Below, piece after piece: positions 41,862-56,236 of a stretch of 64,000 nucleotides of DNA. The notes below the pieces were generated by a model that worked only from the letters and a program-made list of their open reading frames with translations, was not told the origin of the DNA and did no database searches. This DNA comes from Mycobacterium kiyosense (GTDB taxonomy: Bacteria; Actinomycetota; Actinomycetes; Mycobacteriales; Mycobacteriaceae), in assembly GCA_021654635.1 (NCBI GenBank), contig AP025179.1:2046001-2110000 (forward strand), written 5' to 3'. A program made the translations under genes and the position numbers. Positions within the stretch are counted from its first letter, which is position 1. Each line of letters starts with the position of its first letter.

Positions 41862-43280
41862 CTACGCAACGCGCCCCCAGTCGCCGCTCTCCGCGACGCG
41901 GGTGCACACGGACTTCATCGCCTCCACGTAACGAGTGACAGATTTCTGCGCAACCGGGTTGTCGGGGTACATCACCGCCATCGAGGTGCCTTCGCCGTAC
42001 CGGAAGATATAGATAGTCAACTGATATGAGAACCGGCCGTCGGAATAGATGCCGATGTTGTCCGCATAACCCATCTCGGCGGCCCCGAGGACCGCGTTGA
42101 GTGGGGCGGCGTCGCCGTGCAAGAAATTCGACACCGGAAAGTTCGGTCGGGGCCAGTTCAGCCACGGCGCCAATTCCAGGACGCGGTAGTACGGCACTTT
42201 GGCCAGCTCGAGTCCCGTGTCGAAAGAATTCTGCGCTGCCCACGCGGCGTCACCGAATGACGCTGCGACGATAGGAACGGTGATCGGAACCAGGCCGGTG
42301 AACCAGCCCTGGGTCATGAAATTCTCCGAGGTGCGGCGGGTGTCGCGGGGCGTCAAGCCGTAGTACGTCAGGGCACCGGTGAATTCGTGTTCCACCAGCG
42401 CCATACAGGCGAACAGGCCGCCGATGAAGCGGGCGCCGGCACCCTCGCAGGCCGCTTCGAACCGGGCCGTCTGGTCCGGATTCATCAGGACCTCGGTCAG
42501 CATGTCGCTGCCGGACGGCTTGAGCGGGTTGCCGAGCGGCAGCGGGAACTCCGGGAAGCTGCCCCCGTTGTTCTCGGCGAATTCGATCCAGGCCCGCACC
42601 TGCGGCGAGTCGACGGTCAACTGCGAGGTGAGCTCGCGTTGCTGGACGCAGTACTCGTCATAGCTGCCGGTGTCGGGCAGGGCGAGCGGGCCGTGCCCGG
42701 CCGTCAGCGACTGATACATGGCGTGGGATTCCAGCATCGTGATGCCGATCAACGTCGCGTCGCCGTGAACGTGGTCGATGCTGGCGTAGAACGTGAAGTG
42801 GTCCTGGCTTTGAATGATGCCGAAGCTGAAGCAACCCCATTCCAGCGGATTGGGTGTCCCGATTACGTGGTCGCGAATTTCCTCGGCGCTCATCTCGCCG
42901 TGGTTTATCGGCATGAATTCGATATCGGCGGGATCGAGCAAGGTGTGCCGAACGAACTCGCCGTCGTGGTGGGCAAACCAGCTGCGGTAAGTGTCGTGGC
43001 GGCGCAGGTATGCGTTGAGTGCGCGATCCATCACGTCGATATCGCAGTGACCGGCCACTTCGCAGCCCGCGAGAATAAGACGCGAAAAATCGAGACCTGA
43101 AGCCGTTCGTTCGTGATAATTCCGAAGATGTTGTGCCTGCATGTAGCTGACCGGCACGGAGCTGACGGGAGCCTGCCGCGCCTTCTCCCGGGACGCATCG
43201 GTCGGATGCCAGGAGATAACCGTGCCCGGCCGAAGGGTCCATTGGTCGATTGTGCCGATCGTGATCTTCCCGATGCGCAA
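41862..43280 (-). CDS. papA3: PapA-type acyltransferase of trehalose lipid synthesis
   Basis: 472 residues of condensation-domain fold. The start MRIGKITIGTIDQW (TTG 43280, with GGGAGG upstream) matches the PapA1/2/3 N-terminus. The active-site motif is HVHGDA (His170, Asp174): the catalytic His and Asp of HxxxDG are kept, but the glycine is Ala175. Other conserved segments are SWHPTDAS, ESHAMYQSL and GWFTGLVPITVP. It should acylate trehalose with the fatty acyl made by the divergent PKS. It is read toward mmpL10. The symbol papA3 is by locus analogy to TPP. Confidence 0.85.
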   Translation of the reverse strand: MRIGKITIGTIDQWTLRPGTVISWHPTDASREKARQAPVSSVPVSYMQAQHLRNYHERTASGLDFSRLILAGCEVAGHCDIDVMDRALNAYLRRHDTYRSWFAHHDGEFVRHTLLDPADIEFMPINHGEMSAEEIRDHVIGTPNPLEWGCFSFGIIQSQDHFTFYASIDHVHGDATLIGITMLESHAMYQSLTAGHGPLALPDTGSYDEYCVQQRELTSQLTVDSPQVRAWIEFAENNGGSFPEFPLPLGNPLKPSGSDMLTEVLMNPDQTARFEAACEGAGARFIGGLFACMALVEHEFTGALTYYGLTPRDTRRTSENFMTQGWFTGLVPITVPIVAASFGDAAWAAQNSFDTGLELAKVPYYRVLELAPWLNWPRPNFPVSNFLHGDAAPLNAVLGAAEMGYADNIGIYSDGRFSYQLTIYIFRYGEGTSMAVMYPDNPVAQKSVTRYVEAMKSVCTRVAESGDWGRVA

Positions 43281-43522
43281 TATTTCCTCCCGGGGTTCGC
43301 GCTGCCGCGGTGCGGCCGCGCTGCGACCCAGATCAAGATAACCGCTCCGGCTGTGGCCGTTGTCGTGGGCGAGGCAGCCGCCGGTCCCGGTCGCCCGGAA
43401 CGGTACCGGCATCCTGTGACAATCCTTGGCGTCCCTGTCGCCGTCGGTGTCGCTTGCCATACTGTGCCGGGGGAGATTCACACTGCGGCGCAACCGGGCC
43501 GGCCGACCAGGGAGGGCAATGC
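43281..43522. promoter_or_regulatory. Divergent papA/pks intergenic region
   Basis: 242 bases shared by papA (minus) and pks (plus), which must hold both promoters. GGGAGGG (43509-43517 region) is the pks ribosome-binding site before ATG 43523, and GGGAGG precedes TTG 43280 on the other strand. I found no clear palindrome or hexamer pair that I would defend. Confidence 0.4.
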
Positions 43523-48964
<5,442 letters not shown>

Positions 48965-48968
48965 CTAC

Positions 48969-51512
48969 GTGCGCAGCGAAGGCTGCGGCATCCTGGTGCT
49001 CAAGAGGCTCAGCGATGCCCAGCGTGACGGCGACCGGGTCTGTGCCGTCATCCGGGGCAGCGCGGTCAACCAGGACGGTGCCTCCAGCGGTCTGACGGTG
49101 CCCAACGGTGGCGCGCAGCAACGCCTGATCGCCGCGGCGCTGGCACGTGCCGGATTCGTCGGCGGCGACGTCGACTACCTCGAGGCGCACGGCACCGGCA
49201 CCGCGCTGGGCGACCCGATCGAAGTGCAGGCCGCCGCCGCGGTCTACGGTGACGGCCGCGACCCGGATCGCCCGCTGCTGCTGGGATCGGTCAAGACCAA
49301 CATCGGCCACCTGGAATCCGCCGCGGGGATCGCCGGGCTGATCAAGGTCGTGCTGTCGTTGCAGCACGAAATGCTGCCGCAGATACTGCATTTCGAGAAG
49401 CCGTCGCCGCACATTCCGTGGAACTCGTTGCCGGTGCGGGTGGTGGACACGCCCACCCCGTGGCACACCAACGGCAGGCCGCGCCGCGCCGGAGTGAGTT
49501 CCTTCGGGTTCACCGGGACGAATGCGCACGTGCTGATCGAGGAGGCGCCGGCGCCGGTCACCGAGGAGGTCGAGTCGGACATCTCGGCCGGCGAGTCAGC
49601 CGATCTCGCAGCGCCCCAGGACGTCGTCGAGACGGTCAACATTCTGCCGCTGTCGGCGCGTTCGCCGCAGGCGCTCACAGCGCTGGCGCACCGGTACCTG
49701 GAATGGCTGGACGCCCACCCCGACGTCGACGTCGCCGACGTCTGCTTCACCGCCGGGGTCGGCCGCTCGCAGTTCGAGCACCGGGCCGCCCTGGTCTTCG
49801 AACCGGGTGCCGCAACGGTGCAGAACGCCCGCGACCTGCTGGTCGAGCTGACCGAGAACCGGCTGCGGCCGGGCGTGCTGCGCGGTGAGTGCGGCGATCC
49901 GCCGACCACGGCATGGTTGTTCACCGGCCAGGGCAGCCAGTACCCGGGGATGGCGCGCGAATTGTTCGACGCCGAACCGGTCTTCGCCGACGTGCTGCGG
50001 CGCTGCGCGGCGGCGGTCGACGGGCTGCTGCCGCGTCCGTTGCTGGAGACCGTGTTCGCCACCGATCGGGACAGCGCAGAAACCTTGCGGCACACCTCTT
50101 TTGCGCAGCCGGCGCTGTTCGCCGTGGAGATGGGCCTGGCGCGGTTGTGGCAGTCCTGGGGGATCGAGCCCGACGTGGTGCTCGGGCACAGCGTGGGCCA
50201 GTACGCGGCCGCGTGCGTGGCCGAGGTGTTCAGCCTCGAGGACGGTGCCCGGCTGATCGCCGAACGCGGCCGGCTGTTCGGCGAGCTGCCCGCGGGCGGC
50301 CGGATGGTCGCCGTCTTCGCCGACCCCGGGCACGTGGAGTCCGTCGCCGACAAGTACCCGCGGGTCTCGGTCGCCGCCTACAACGGGCCCAACACGGTGC
50401 TCTCGGGTCCGGGCGAGGATCTCGAGCAGGTCGTCGCCGCCTTCAGCGACGAAGGGATCCGCTGCAACTGGCTGGAAACCAGTCACGCTTTCCACTCCGA
50501 GCTGCTGGAACCGGCGCTGGACGAATTCGAGTCGTACGCCGCAGGGTTCCAGTTCGGGATCCCCACCCGGCCGCTGGTCTGCAACCGCACCGGCGCGGTG
50601 CTCACCGCGGAGACGCCGCTCAACGCCCAATACTGGCGGCGCCATTCCCGGCAGCCGGTGCAGTTCGCCGAAAGTGTGCGCACCGTCGCGCAGCTGGGCT
50701 GCACGGTGCTGATGGAACTCGGTCCGCAACCCATCCTGACCGCGGCTGCGGTGCAGGTCTGGCCCGAGCACTCGCCGGCTCCGCGTGCGATCGTCTCCCT
50801 GCGCAAAGGCGCCGACGCGCGCCGCCAGATCGCCGAAGCAGTTGCCGCCGCATATGTTTCGGGGCATCGTCCCGATTTCGGCAAGCTGCATCACGGTGCC
50901 CGCAACCGGCTCGAACTGCCGACCTATCCGTTCCAGCGCCGTCACTTCTGGCCCAAGGCATCGGGCATCATCGGCGGCGGCGACGGTGGGGCGGTTTCCG
51001 GAATCCTCGGTAGCGCAAAGGATCTCGCTTCCGGAGATGCCGTCTACACCAGCAAGCTGTCGGTCAAGTCCCAGCCCTGGCTGTCCGATCACGTCATCTA
51101 CGGCACCGTGGTCGTGCCGGGCGCGACGTACGCGGCCATGGCGCTTGCCGCCGTCGGACCGCCGGCTCGGGTGCAAGACGTTTTCTTCTATGAACCGATC
51201 ATCCTGCCGGAGAAGAGTTCTCGAGAGGTACAGCTGACGCTGAGTCCGACCGAGGATGGCAGCGGGTTCACCTTCCGGGTGCACAGTCGCCCCTACGGGG
51301 TGCGCGATGCCGACTGGTCGCTCAACGCCGACGGCACCGTGGTCACCGGCCTGGACGACGAGACGGCGCTGGATCCCGAGGATTCCGTCGACGCGGCAAC
51401 CGAGCGGTTGAACCGCACTCGACCGCAACAGCTGTTCGAGACCTTCGCCGACATGGAACTGGCCTGGGGGGCCCACCTGGTCGACGTCGTTGAAATCACT
51501 GTGGGTCGGTGA
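48969..51512 (+). CDS. Polyketide synthase, segment 2 (KS2 rest, AT2, DH2 start)
   Basis: Continuation of the same PKS in the +1 frame after the GCTA duplication. It resumes with SEGCGILVLKRL, the part of KS2 that follows CKTFDAAADG. It includes the KS histidines (EAHGTGT, NIGHLE), AT2 (GHSVGQ; HAFH, malonyl-specific), and the DH2 domain up to the hot-dog motif DHVIYGTVVVPG (HxxxGxxxxP). The frame is lost again in a run of six G at 51466-51471; five G would continue the protein into segment 3. Read as it stands, it starts at GTG 48969 with no good ribosome-binding site, so it is not a separate gene. Confidence 0.85.
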   Translation: MRSEGCGILVLKRLSDAQRDGDRVCAVIRGSAVNQDGASSGLTVPNGGAQQRLIAAALARAGFVGGDVDYLEAHGTGTALGDPIEVQAAAAVYGDGRDPDRPLLLGSVKTNIGHLESAAGIAGLIKVVLSLQHEMLPQILHFEKPSPHIPWNSLPVRVVDTPTPWHTNGRPRRAGVSSFGFTGTNAHVLIEEAPAPVTEEVESDISAGESADLAAPQDVVETVNILPLSARSPQALTALAHRYLEWLDAHPDVDVADVCFTAGVGRSQFEHRAALVFEPGAATVQNARDLLVELTENRLRPGVLRGECGDPPTTAWLFTGQGSQYPGMARELFDAEPVFADVLRRCAAAVDGLLPRPLLETVFATDRDSAETLRHTSFAQPALFAVEMGLARLWQSWGIEPDVVLGHSVGQYAAACVAEVFSLEDGARLIAERGRLFGELPAGGRMVAVFADPGHVESVADKYPRVSVAAYNGPNTVLSGPGEDLEQVVAAFSDEGIRCNWLETSHAFHSELLEPALDEFESYAAGFQFGIPTRPLVCNRTGAVLTAETPLNAQYWRRHSRQPVQFAESVRTVAQLGCTVLMELGPQPILTAAAVQVWPEHSPAPRAIVSLRKGADARRQIAEAVAAAYVSGHRPDFGKLHHGARNRLELPTYPFQRRHFWPKASGIIGGGDGGAVSGILGSAKDLASGDAVYTSKLSVKSQPWLSDHVIYGTVVVPGATYAAMALAAVGPPARVQDVFFYEPIILPEKSSREVQLTLSPTEDGSGFTFRVHSRPYGVRDADWSLNADGTVVTGLDDETALDPEDSVDAATERLNRTRPQQLFETFADMELAWGAHLVDVVEITVGR

Positions 51513-54500
51513 GGGCGAAGCGATCGGCGACGTCGTGGTGGGCGACGAGCTCTCCGAGCAACTCGGCATCGAGCCGATCCACCCGGTGTTGCTGGACCTG
51601 TGCACCGGGGTCGCCTTCCCTGCGTTCCCGGCGCTGCTGGCCGCCGAACACGGAGTGGCCGACCTGTTCCTGCCGTTGCGGTACGGCCGGGTGATGCTGC
51701 GCGAGCGGATGCCACGGCGGTTCTTCTGCCGCGCGAAGTGGCACGGCGACGCTCAGGCCCCGGGCGCACTCGACAGCGAAACGCAGGTGTTCGACCTCGA
51801 TTTCGTCGACCGGGACGGTCGACTGTTGGGCGGCATCCGCGACTTCACGGTCAAGCGCGCGCCGCGCGAGGCGCTGTTGCGCGGGCTGGGTGGCGACGCG
51901 ACCCGGCTGCTCTACACCCTCGGCTGGCACGAGATCCCCCCGCCGGCCGCCGACGGTGCCCAGAGCACAAGCGGCACTTGGGTTGTCGCCGGGTTCGACG
52001 AGCTGGCGGCCGAGCTGCCGGGCTGTCTGCGCGTCGACCGGGATGCCGACGCCCAGCAGTGGAGTGAGCTGATCGCCCAGGCGCAGGAGCGTGGCATGCC
52101 GATCACCGGTATCGTGCTGCGCGCCAGCGGAAGTCCGGCCACCGAGGAGTCCAGCGCCGAGTTCGCCGCCCGGCTGCAGACCCAGATCGGCAACGTGCTC
52201 GACGTCGTGCAACCCTTACTCGCCGACGACACGGTCAAGCTGGTCAACGGACTGTGGATCGTCACCGAACGGGCCGTGGCCGCCGAACCCGGCGAACCCG
52301 TCGATCCGGTGCAGTCGGCGCTGTGGGGGCTGGGCCGCACCATCATCGCCGAACAACCGATCCTGCGCTGCCGGCTCGTCGACCACGACGGATCCGACGA
52401 GGCCGTGCGCGCGCTGGCGGGGCTGCTCGGCGCACCGGTCGAGGAGCCCGAACTTGCGCTGCGGCAGGGCAAATACCTGGTGTCGCGACTGATGCCGTGG
52501 GCCCGCAGCGGCCAACTCGCGGTGCCGCGCGCGACCGACTACGTGCTGGCGCCGACCGAACGCGGCGCGATCGACAACTTGCGCCTGGTCGAGTCTGAGG
52601 TCTCGCCGCCCAGCGGGGGTCAGGTGCAGATCCGGGTGGAGGCCGCCGGCCTGAACTTCCGCGATGTGCTCAACGTGCTCGGCCTCTATCCAGGCGACCC
52701 GGGGCTGATCGGCGGCGACTTCTCCGGCATCGTCACCGAGTTGGGCAGCGGGGTAACAGGATTCGAGGTCGGGCAGCGCGTCATGGGCTTCATGCAGGGC
52801 GCGTTCGCCAGCCGGGTGAACGTGCCGGCGCAGTTGCTGGCGCCGGTGCCCGACGGGCTGAGCGCGGTCGACGCGGCCAGTATCCCGGCCGCCGCCCTGA
52901 CCGCGCGGCTGGCGTTCGACTGGGCCCAGCTGCGTCCCGGTGACCGGGTGCTGGTGCACGCGGCCAGCGGTGGCGTGGGACTGGCCGCGGTCCAGTTGGC
53001 ACAGCAGCACGGCGCCACGGTCTTCGCCACCGCCAGCACCTACAAGCGCGCGATGCTGCGCAAGTTGGGTGTGAAGTACGTCTACGATTCGCGCAGTACG
53101 GATTTCGCCGATCAGATCCTGGCCGATACCGACGGCGCCGGTGTCGACGTGGTGCTCAACAGCTTGACGAATGAGGGCTTCGTCGCGGCGACCGTGCGGG
53201 CCACCGCCCGCAACGGCCGGTTCGCCGAGATCGCCAAGCGCGACATCTGGTCGCCGGAGCAGATGGCGGCCGAACGTCCCGACATCGGCTACGAGATCGT
53301 CGCGCTGGACGGCACCATCATGTCCGACCCCGCGCACATCCAGCGGCTGCTGGTCGAGGTGTCCGACGGGCTGGCCCGCGGCGAGTGGTCACCGCTGCCG
53401 GTGGAGATCTACCCGCTGACCGAGGCCAAGACCGCGTTCCGCCGCATGCAGCAGGCACGGCACATCGGCAAGATCGTGTTGCAGATGCCCAAACCGCTGC
53501 AGCTGCACGGTGATCGGACCTACCTGATCACCGGTGGTCTGGGTGCCCTCGGTCTGCACACGGCCGCCCACTTCGCCCAACTCGGGGCCGGTGACATCGT
53601 GCTGACCAGTCGGCGCGCACCCGATGCCGACGCGCAGCGGGCCATCGCCGACATCAGTGAGCGCTACCGGTGCCGGGTCCACATCTTCGCCGCCGATGTC
53701 GGCGAGGAGTCGGCGGCCGCGGAACTGCTGGAGCGGATCCGGGCGGAATTGCCTCCGCTGGCGGGGGTGGCGCATTTGGCGGGCGTGCTCGACGACGCGC
53801 TGCTGACTACGCAGGACTGGGCACACTTCCAGACGACGTTGCAGCCGAAAGCTTTGGCGGCGTGGCATTTACACCGGTTGACCGCGGCCGACGAGCTGGA
53901 CTTCTTCCTGCTGTATTCCTCGGCGTCCAGCGTGCTGGGTTCACCTGGCCAGGCCAACTACGCGGCCGCCAACGCCGTGCTCGACGGGCTCGCCGCCTAC
54001 CGCAAGGCGCGCGGGCTGCCGGTGGCCGCGGTCAACTGGGGTCCCTGGGGCAAGGGCGGGATGGCGGCCTCGCAGGCCGCGCGCGCCAATCTCGGTGCGC
54101 AGGGCCTGCTTCCGCTGGAACCCTCGGCAGCGCTCAGCGCGCTCGGCGAAATCGTCGCGCACGGGACCGGGCAGGTCACCGTCATCAAGGCCAACTGGCA
54201 GCGGGCGGCGAAGATGCTCGGGGGTTCACGCCCACCGATTCTGGACCACCTGCTGCCCAGCGACGCCACCGTGACGACGGGCGACAGCGAGCTGCTGCGG
54301 CAGCTCTACGAGGTGCCCGAGGCCCAGCGCGCCGACTTCATCACCGAGTATCTGCAGCAGGAGGTGCAACAGTTCCTGCGACTGGCTCAGCCGCCCGCAG
54401 CCACCAGCCGGTTCCTGGACCTGGGCACCGACTCGCTGATGGCGGTGGAGCTGCGCAACCGGCTGCACGCCCAGTTCGGTGGCGCGTTCACGATCAGCGC

Positions 54501-54678
54501 CACCGCGGTCTTCGACTACCCGACGATCAGGTCGCTGGCGGAGTATCTGGCCGAGCAGTTGCCGGAGGCCGACGGCGAGGCCGTTCCTGTTCAGCAGGAC
54601 GGGGCACCGGAAGCCGCCGGCCAGGCCGAACCCGTCGGTGCGGCCGAACCGGAGCCCGAACCGGCGCCGGTTGACTGA
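51490..54678 (+). CDS. Polyketide synthase, segment 3 (DH2 end, ER2, KR2, ACP2)
   Basis: Third reading frame of the PKS. From about 51469 it reads WGPTWSTSLKSLWVGEGEA, as in mycobacterial PKS relatives, so only the extra G separates it from segment 2. Domains: rest of DH2, ER2 (NADPH motif VHAASGGVGLAAVQLA), KR2 (LITGGLGALGL; YSSASS and NYAAAN), ACP2 (GTDSLMAVEL), and an acidic Pro/Glu tail. There is no thioesterase, in line with release by FadD/PapA-type transfer. With the two insertions removed, the protein is KS-AT-KR-ACP-KS-AT-DH-ER-KR-ACP. TTG 51490 is only the nominal start. Confidence 0.88.
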   Translation: MKSLWVGEGEAIGDVVVGDELSEQLGIEPIHPVLLDLCTGVAFPAFPALLAAEHGVADLFLPLRYGRVMLRERMPRRFFCRAKWHGDAQAPGALDSETQVFDLDFVDRDGRLLGGIRDFTVKRAPREALLRGLGGDATRLLYTLGWHEIPPPAADGAQSTSGTWVVAGFDELAAELPGCLRVDRDADAQQWSELIAQAQERGMPITGIVLRASGSPATEESSAEFAARLQTQIGNVLDVVQPLLADDTVKLVNGLWIVTERAVAAEPGEPVDPVQSALWGLGRTIIAEQPILRCRLVDHDGSDEAVRALAGLLGAPVEEPELALRQGKYLVSRLMPWARSGQLAVPRATDYVLAPTERGAIDNLRLVESEVSPPSGGQVQIRVEAAGLNFRDVLNVLGLYPGDPGLIGGDFSGIVTELGSGVTGFEVGQRVMGFMQGAFASRVNVPAQLLAPVPDGLSAVDAASIPAAALTARLAFDWAQLRPGDRVLVHAASGGVGLAAVQLAQQHGATVFATASTYKRAMLRKLGVKYVYDSRSTDFADQILADTDGAGVDVVLNSLTNEGFVAATVRATARNGRFAEIAKRDIWSPEQMAAERPDIGYEIVALDGTIMSDPAHIQRLLVEVSDGLARGEWSPLPVEIYPLTEAKTAFRRMQQARHIGKIVLQMPKPLQLHGDRTYLITGGLGALGLHTAAHFAQLGAGDIVLTSRRAPDADAQRAIADISERYRCRVHIFAADVGEESAAAELLERIRAELPPLAGVAHLAGVLDDALLTTQDWAHFQTTLQPKALAAWHLHRLTAADELDFFLLYSSASSVLGSPGQANYAAANAVLDGLAAYRKARGLPVAAVNWGPWGKGGMAASQAARANLGAQGLLPLEPSAALSALGEIVAHGTGQVTVIKANWQRAAKMLGGSRPPILDHLLPSDATVTTGDSELLRQLYEVPEAQRADFITEYLQQEVQQFLRLAQPPAATSRFLDLGTDSLMAVELRNRLHAQFGGAFTISATAVFDYPTIRSLAEYLAEQLPEADGEAVPVQQDGAPEAAGQAEPVGAAEPEPEPAPVD

Positions 54679-54690
54679 GGCGGGCGCGCG

Positions 54691-55113
54691 TCAGTCGCTG
54701 ATGTCGAAACCGGCGATCACCTTGGTGGGCCGCAGCCGCACCACCAGCTCGCCGGGCACGGCATTGCGGCGGCCGAACTCCTCGGCCCGGTCGGCGCCCA
54801 TGTACCGGGCGCCGGTCCGGGTCGCGATGTCCAACAGCTGCCCGGGGTCCTCGCTCAGCGAGGCCAGGCCCTGCACCTGCACGAACGAGTAGGGCGGGTG
54901 CGGGTCGTCGACGCAGATCGTGGTCCGCGGATCACGTTGCAGTGCACGGCCTTTCGCGGTCCGGCTGTCGGTGGTGAACACCAGGGCCCCGTCGTCGACG
55001 ACGAACCACACCGGCGCCACCAGCGGGCGTCCGTCCGAGGCTGCGAAGCCCAGCATCCCGGTGCGGGTGCCCTCCGACAGGAAGGCGACCACTCGGTCGG
55101 ACAGCTCGGCCAC
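54691..55113 (-). CDS. PPOX-class F420-dependent oxidoreductase
   Basis: 140 residues of split-barrel flavin/deazaflavin-binding fold. It has the segments RTGMLGFAASDGRPLVAPVWF and KGRALQRDPRTTICVDDPHPP found in the pyridoxamine-oxidase-like F420 family of mycobacteria. Probably binds F420 or FMN; substrate unknown. It converges with pks across 12 bases and may be co-transcribed with the two acyl-CoA dehydrogenase genes upstream on the same strand (gap 6 bases). Confidence 0.82.
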   Translation of the reverse strand: MAELSDRVVAFLSEGTRTGMLGFAASDGRPLVAPVWFVVDDGALVFTTDSRTAKGRALQRDPRTTICVDDPHPPYSFVQVQGLASLSEDPGQLLDIATRTGARYMGADRAEEFGRRNAVPGELVVRLRPTKVIAGFDISD

Positions 55114-55119
55114 GGCCGC

Positions 55120-56229
55120 CTACAGCTTGGCCAGGTCGTAATCGCCGACGTGGTCGATGAGCACCCGCAGCTGATCTCCGGCGGTACCGAGCGTGTTGTC
55201 GATCGCGGTGAGACGCGCGGTGTAATGGCCCACCGGGTACTCCGCGGTCATGCCGATGCCGCCGTGTAGTTGGATGGCCTCCTGGCCGATGTGCCGGCCG
55301 GAGCGGCCGATCTGCAGCTTGGCGCGCGCGGCGATCAGCGGATCGTAGTTGCCGTCGGCGATCGACATGGCGGCGTAGAGGGTCATGCTGCGCGCCAGTT
55401 CCAGCGACACGTACATGTCAGCGGCGCGTTGGGTCAGCGCCTGGAATTTGTTGAGAGTCACCCCGAACTGCTTGCGGGTCTTGAGGTATTCGGTGGTCAG
55501 CCGCAGCGCTTCCTCCATTGCACCCAGCGCCTCGGCGCACAGCGCCGACTGGATGCGGATGACGGCGTTGCGGACGGCTTCGGAAGCGTCCTGTCCCGCC
55601 GACCCGAGCGGCTCGGCGGCGGTTGCGTCGAAGTCGATTTGGGCGCCGCGCTGACCGTCGAAGGTGGCATAGGATTTGCGCGTCGCCGCGCCCGCGTCGA
55701 CCAGGAACAGGCCGGTGCCGCCGTCGGGCAGCGCCGCGCTGACCACCAGCGTCTGGGCGCTGTCGCCCGCCGGTACCGGGTTCTTGCGTCCGCTGATGGC
55801 CCACGAATCGCCTTGTTGCACAGCTTTAGTGGTGATCTCAGCGGCGGCGCCACGCTGGCCGGGCTCTAGGTGGGCGAACGCCAGCAACCGTTGCCCCGCG
55901 GACACCTCGTCGAGGATTTCCCGCTGCCGGTCGTTGCCCAGCTCGGCGATCAGCGCGCCGGGCGCCAACGCAGCATGCACGATGGGCTCGGGCGCCAGCC
56001 GGCGGCCGAATTCGGTGAGCACCACCATGATCTCGATCTGCCCGGCCTCGTCGGGGTCGAAGCCGAGGCCCAGAATCCCGGTCTCGGCCAACTGATTCCA
56101 CACCTCGCGGCTCCAGCCGAGTTCGGTGTCGATCACCTTATTGCGGCTCTCCGGGTCGTAGCTGCGCGACAGCAATTCGCGGGTGGTGTCGCGCAGCAGC
56201 GTCTGCTCTTCGCTCAACTGAAAGTCCAT
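55120..56229 (-). CDS. Acyl-CoA dehydrogenase, smaller subunit of a pair
   Basis: 369 residues: MDFQLSEEQTLLRDTTRELL then the mixed helix-sheet-helix acyl-CoA dehydrogenase fold with FAD-binding LHGGIGMTAEYPVGHYT near the C-terminus. ATG 56229 is chosen as the family start; the longer reading upstream is dropped. It is 7 bases behind a second dehydrogenase. Paired FadE genes of unequal sequence usually make alpha2beta2 enzymes that act on CoA thioesters of steroid or other bulky side chains. Substrate not deducible here. Confidence 0.85.
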   Translation of the reverse strand: MDFQLSEEQTLLRDTTRELLSRSYDPESRNKVIDTELGWSREVWNQLAETGILGLGFDPDEAGQIEIMVVLTEFGRRLAPEPIVHAALAPGALIAELGNDRQREILDEVSAGQRLLAFAHLEPGQRGAAAEITTKAVQQGDSWAISGRKNPVPAGDSAQTLVVSAALPDGGTGLFLVDAGAATRKSYATFDGQRGAQIDFDATAAEPLGSAGQDASEAVRNAVIRIQSALCAEALGAMEEALRLTTEYLKTRKQFGVTLNKFQALTQRAADMYVSLELARSMTLYAAMSIADGNYDPLIAARAKLQIGRSGRHIGQEAIQLHGGIGMTAEYPVGHYTARLTAIDNTLGTAGDQLRVLIDHVGDYDLAKL

Positions 56230-56236
56230 GACTGCC

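Noticed and set aside
49000..49100. KS2 as a separate stand-alone PKS gene beginning at GTG 48969
   Set aside because: It starts in the middle of a ketosynthase and has no ribosome-binding site. It is the continuation of segment 1 after a 4-bp duplication.
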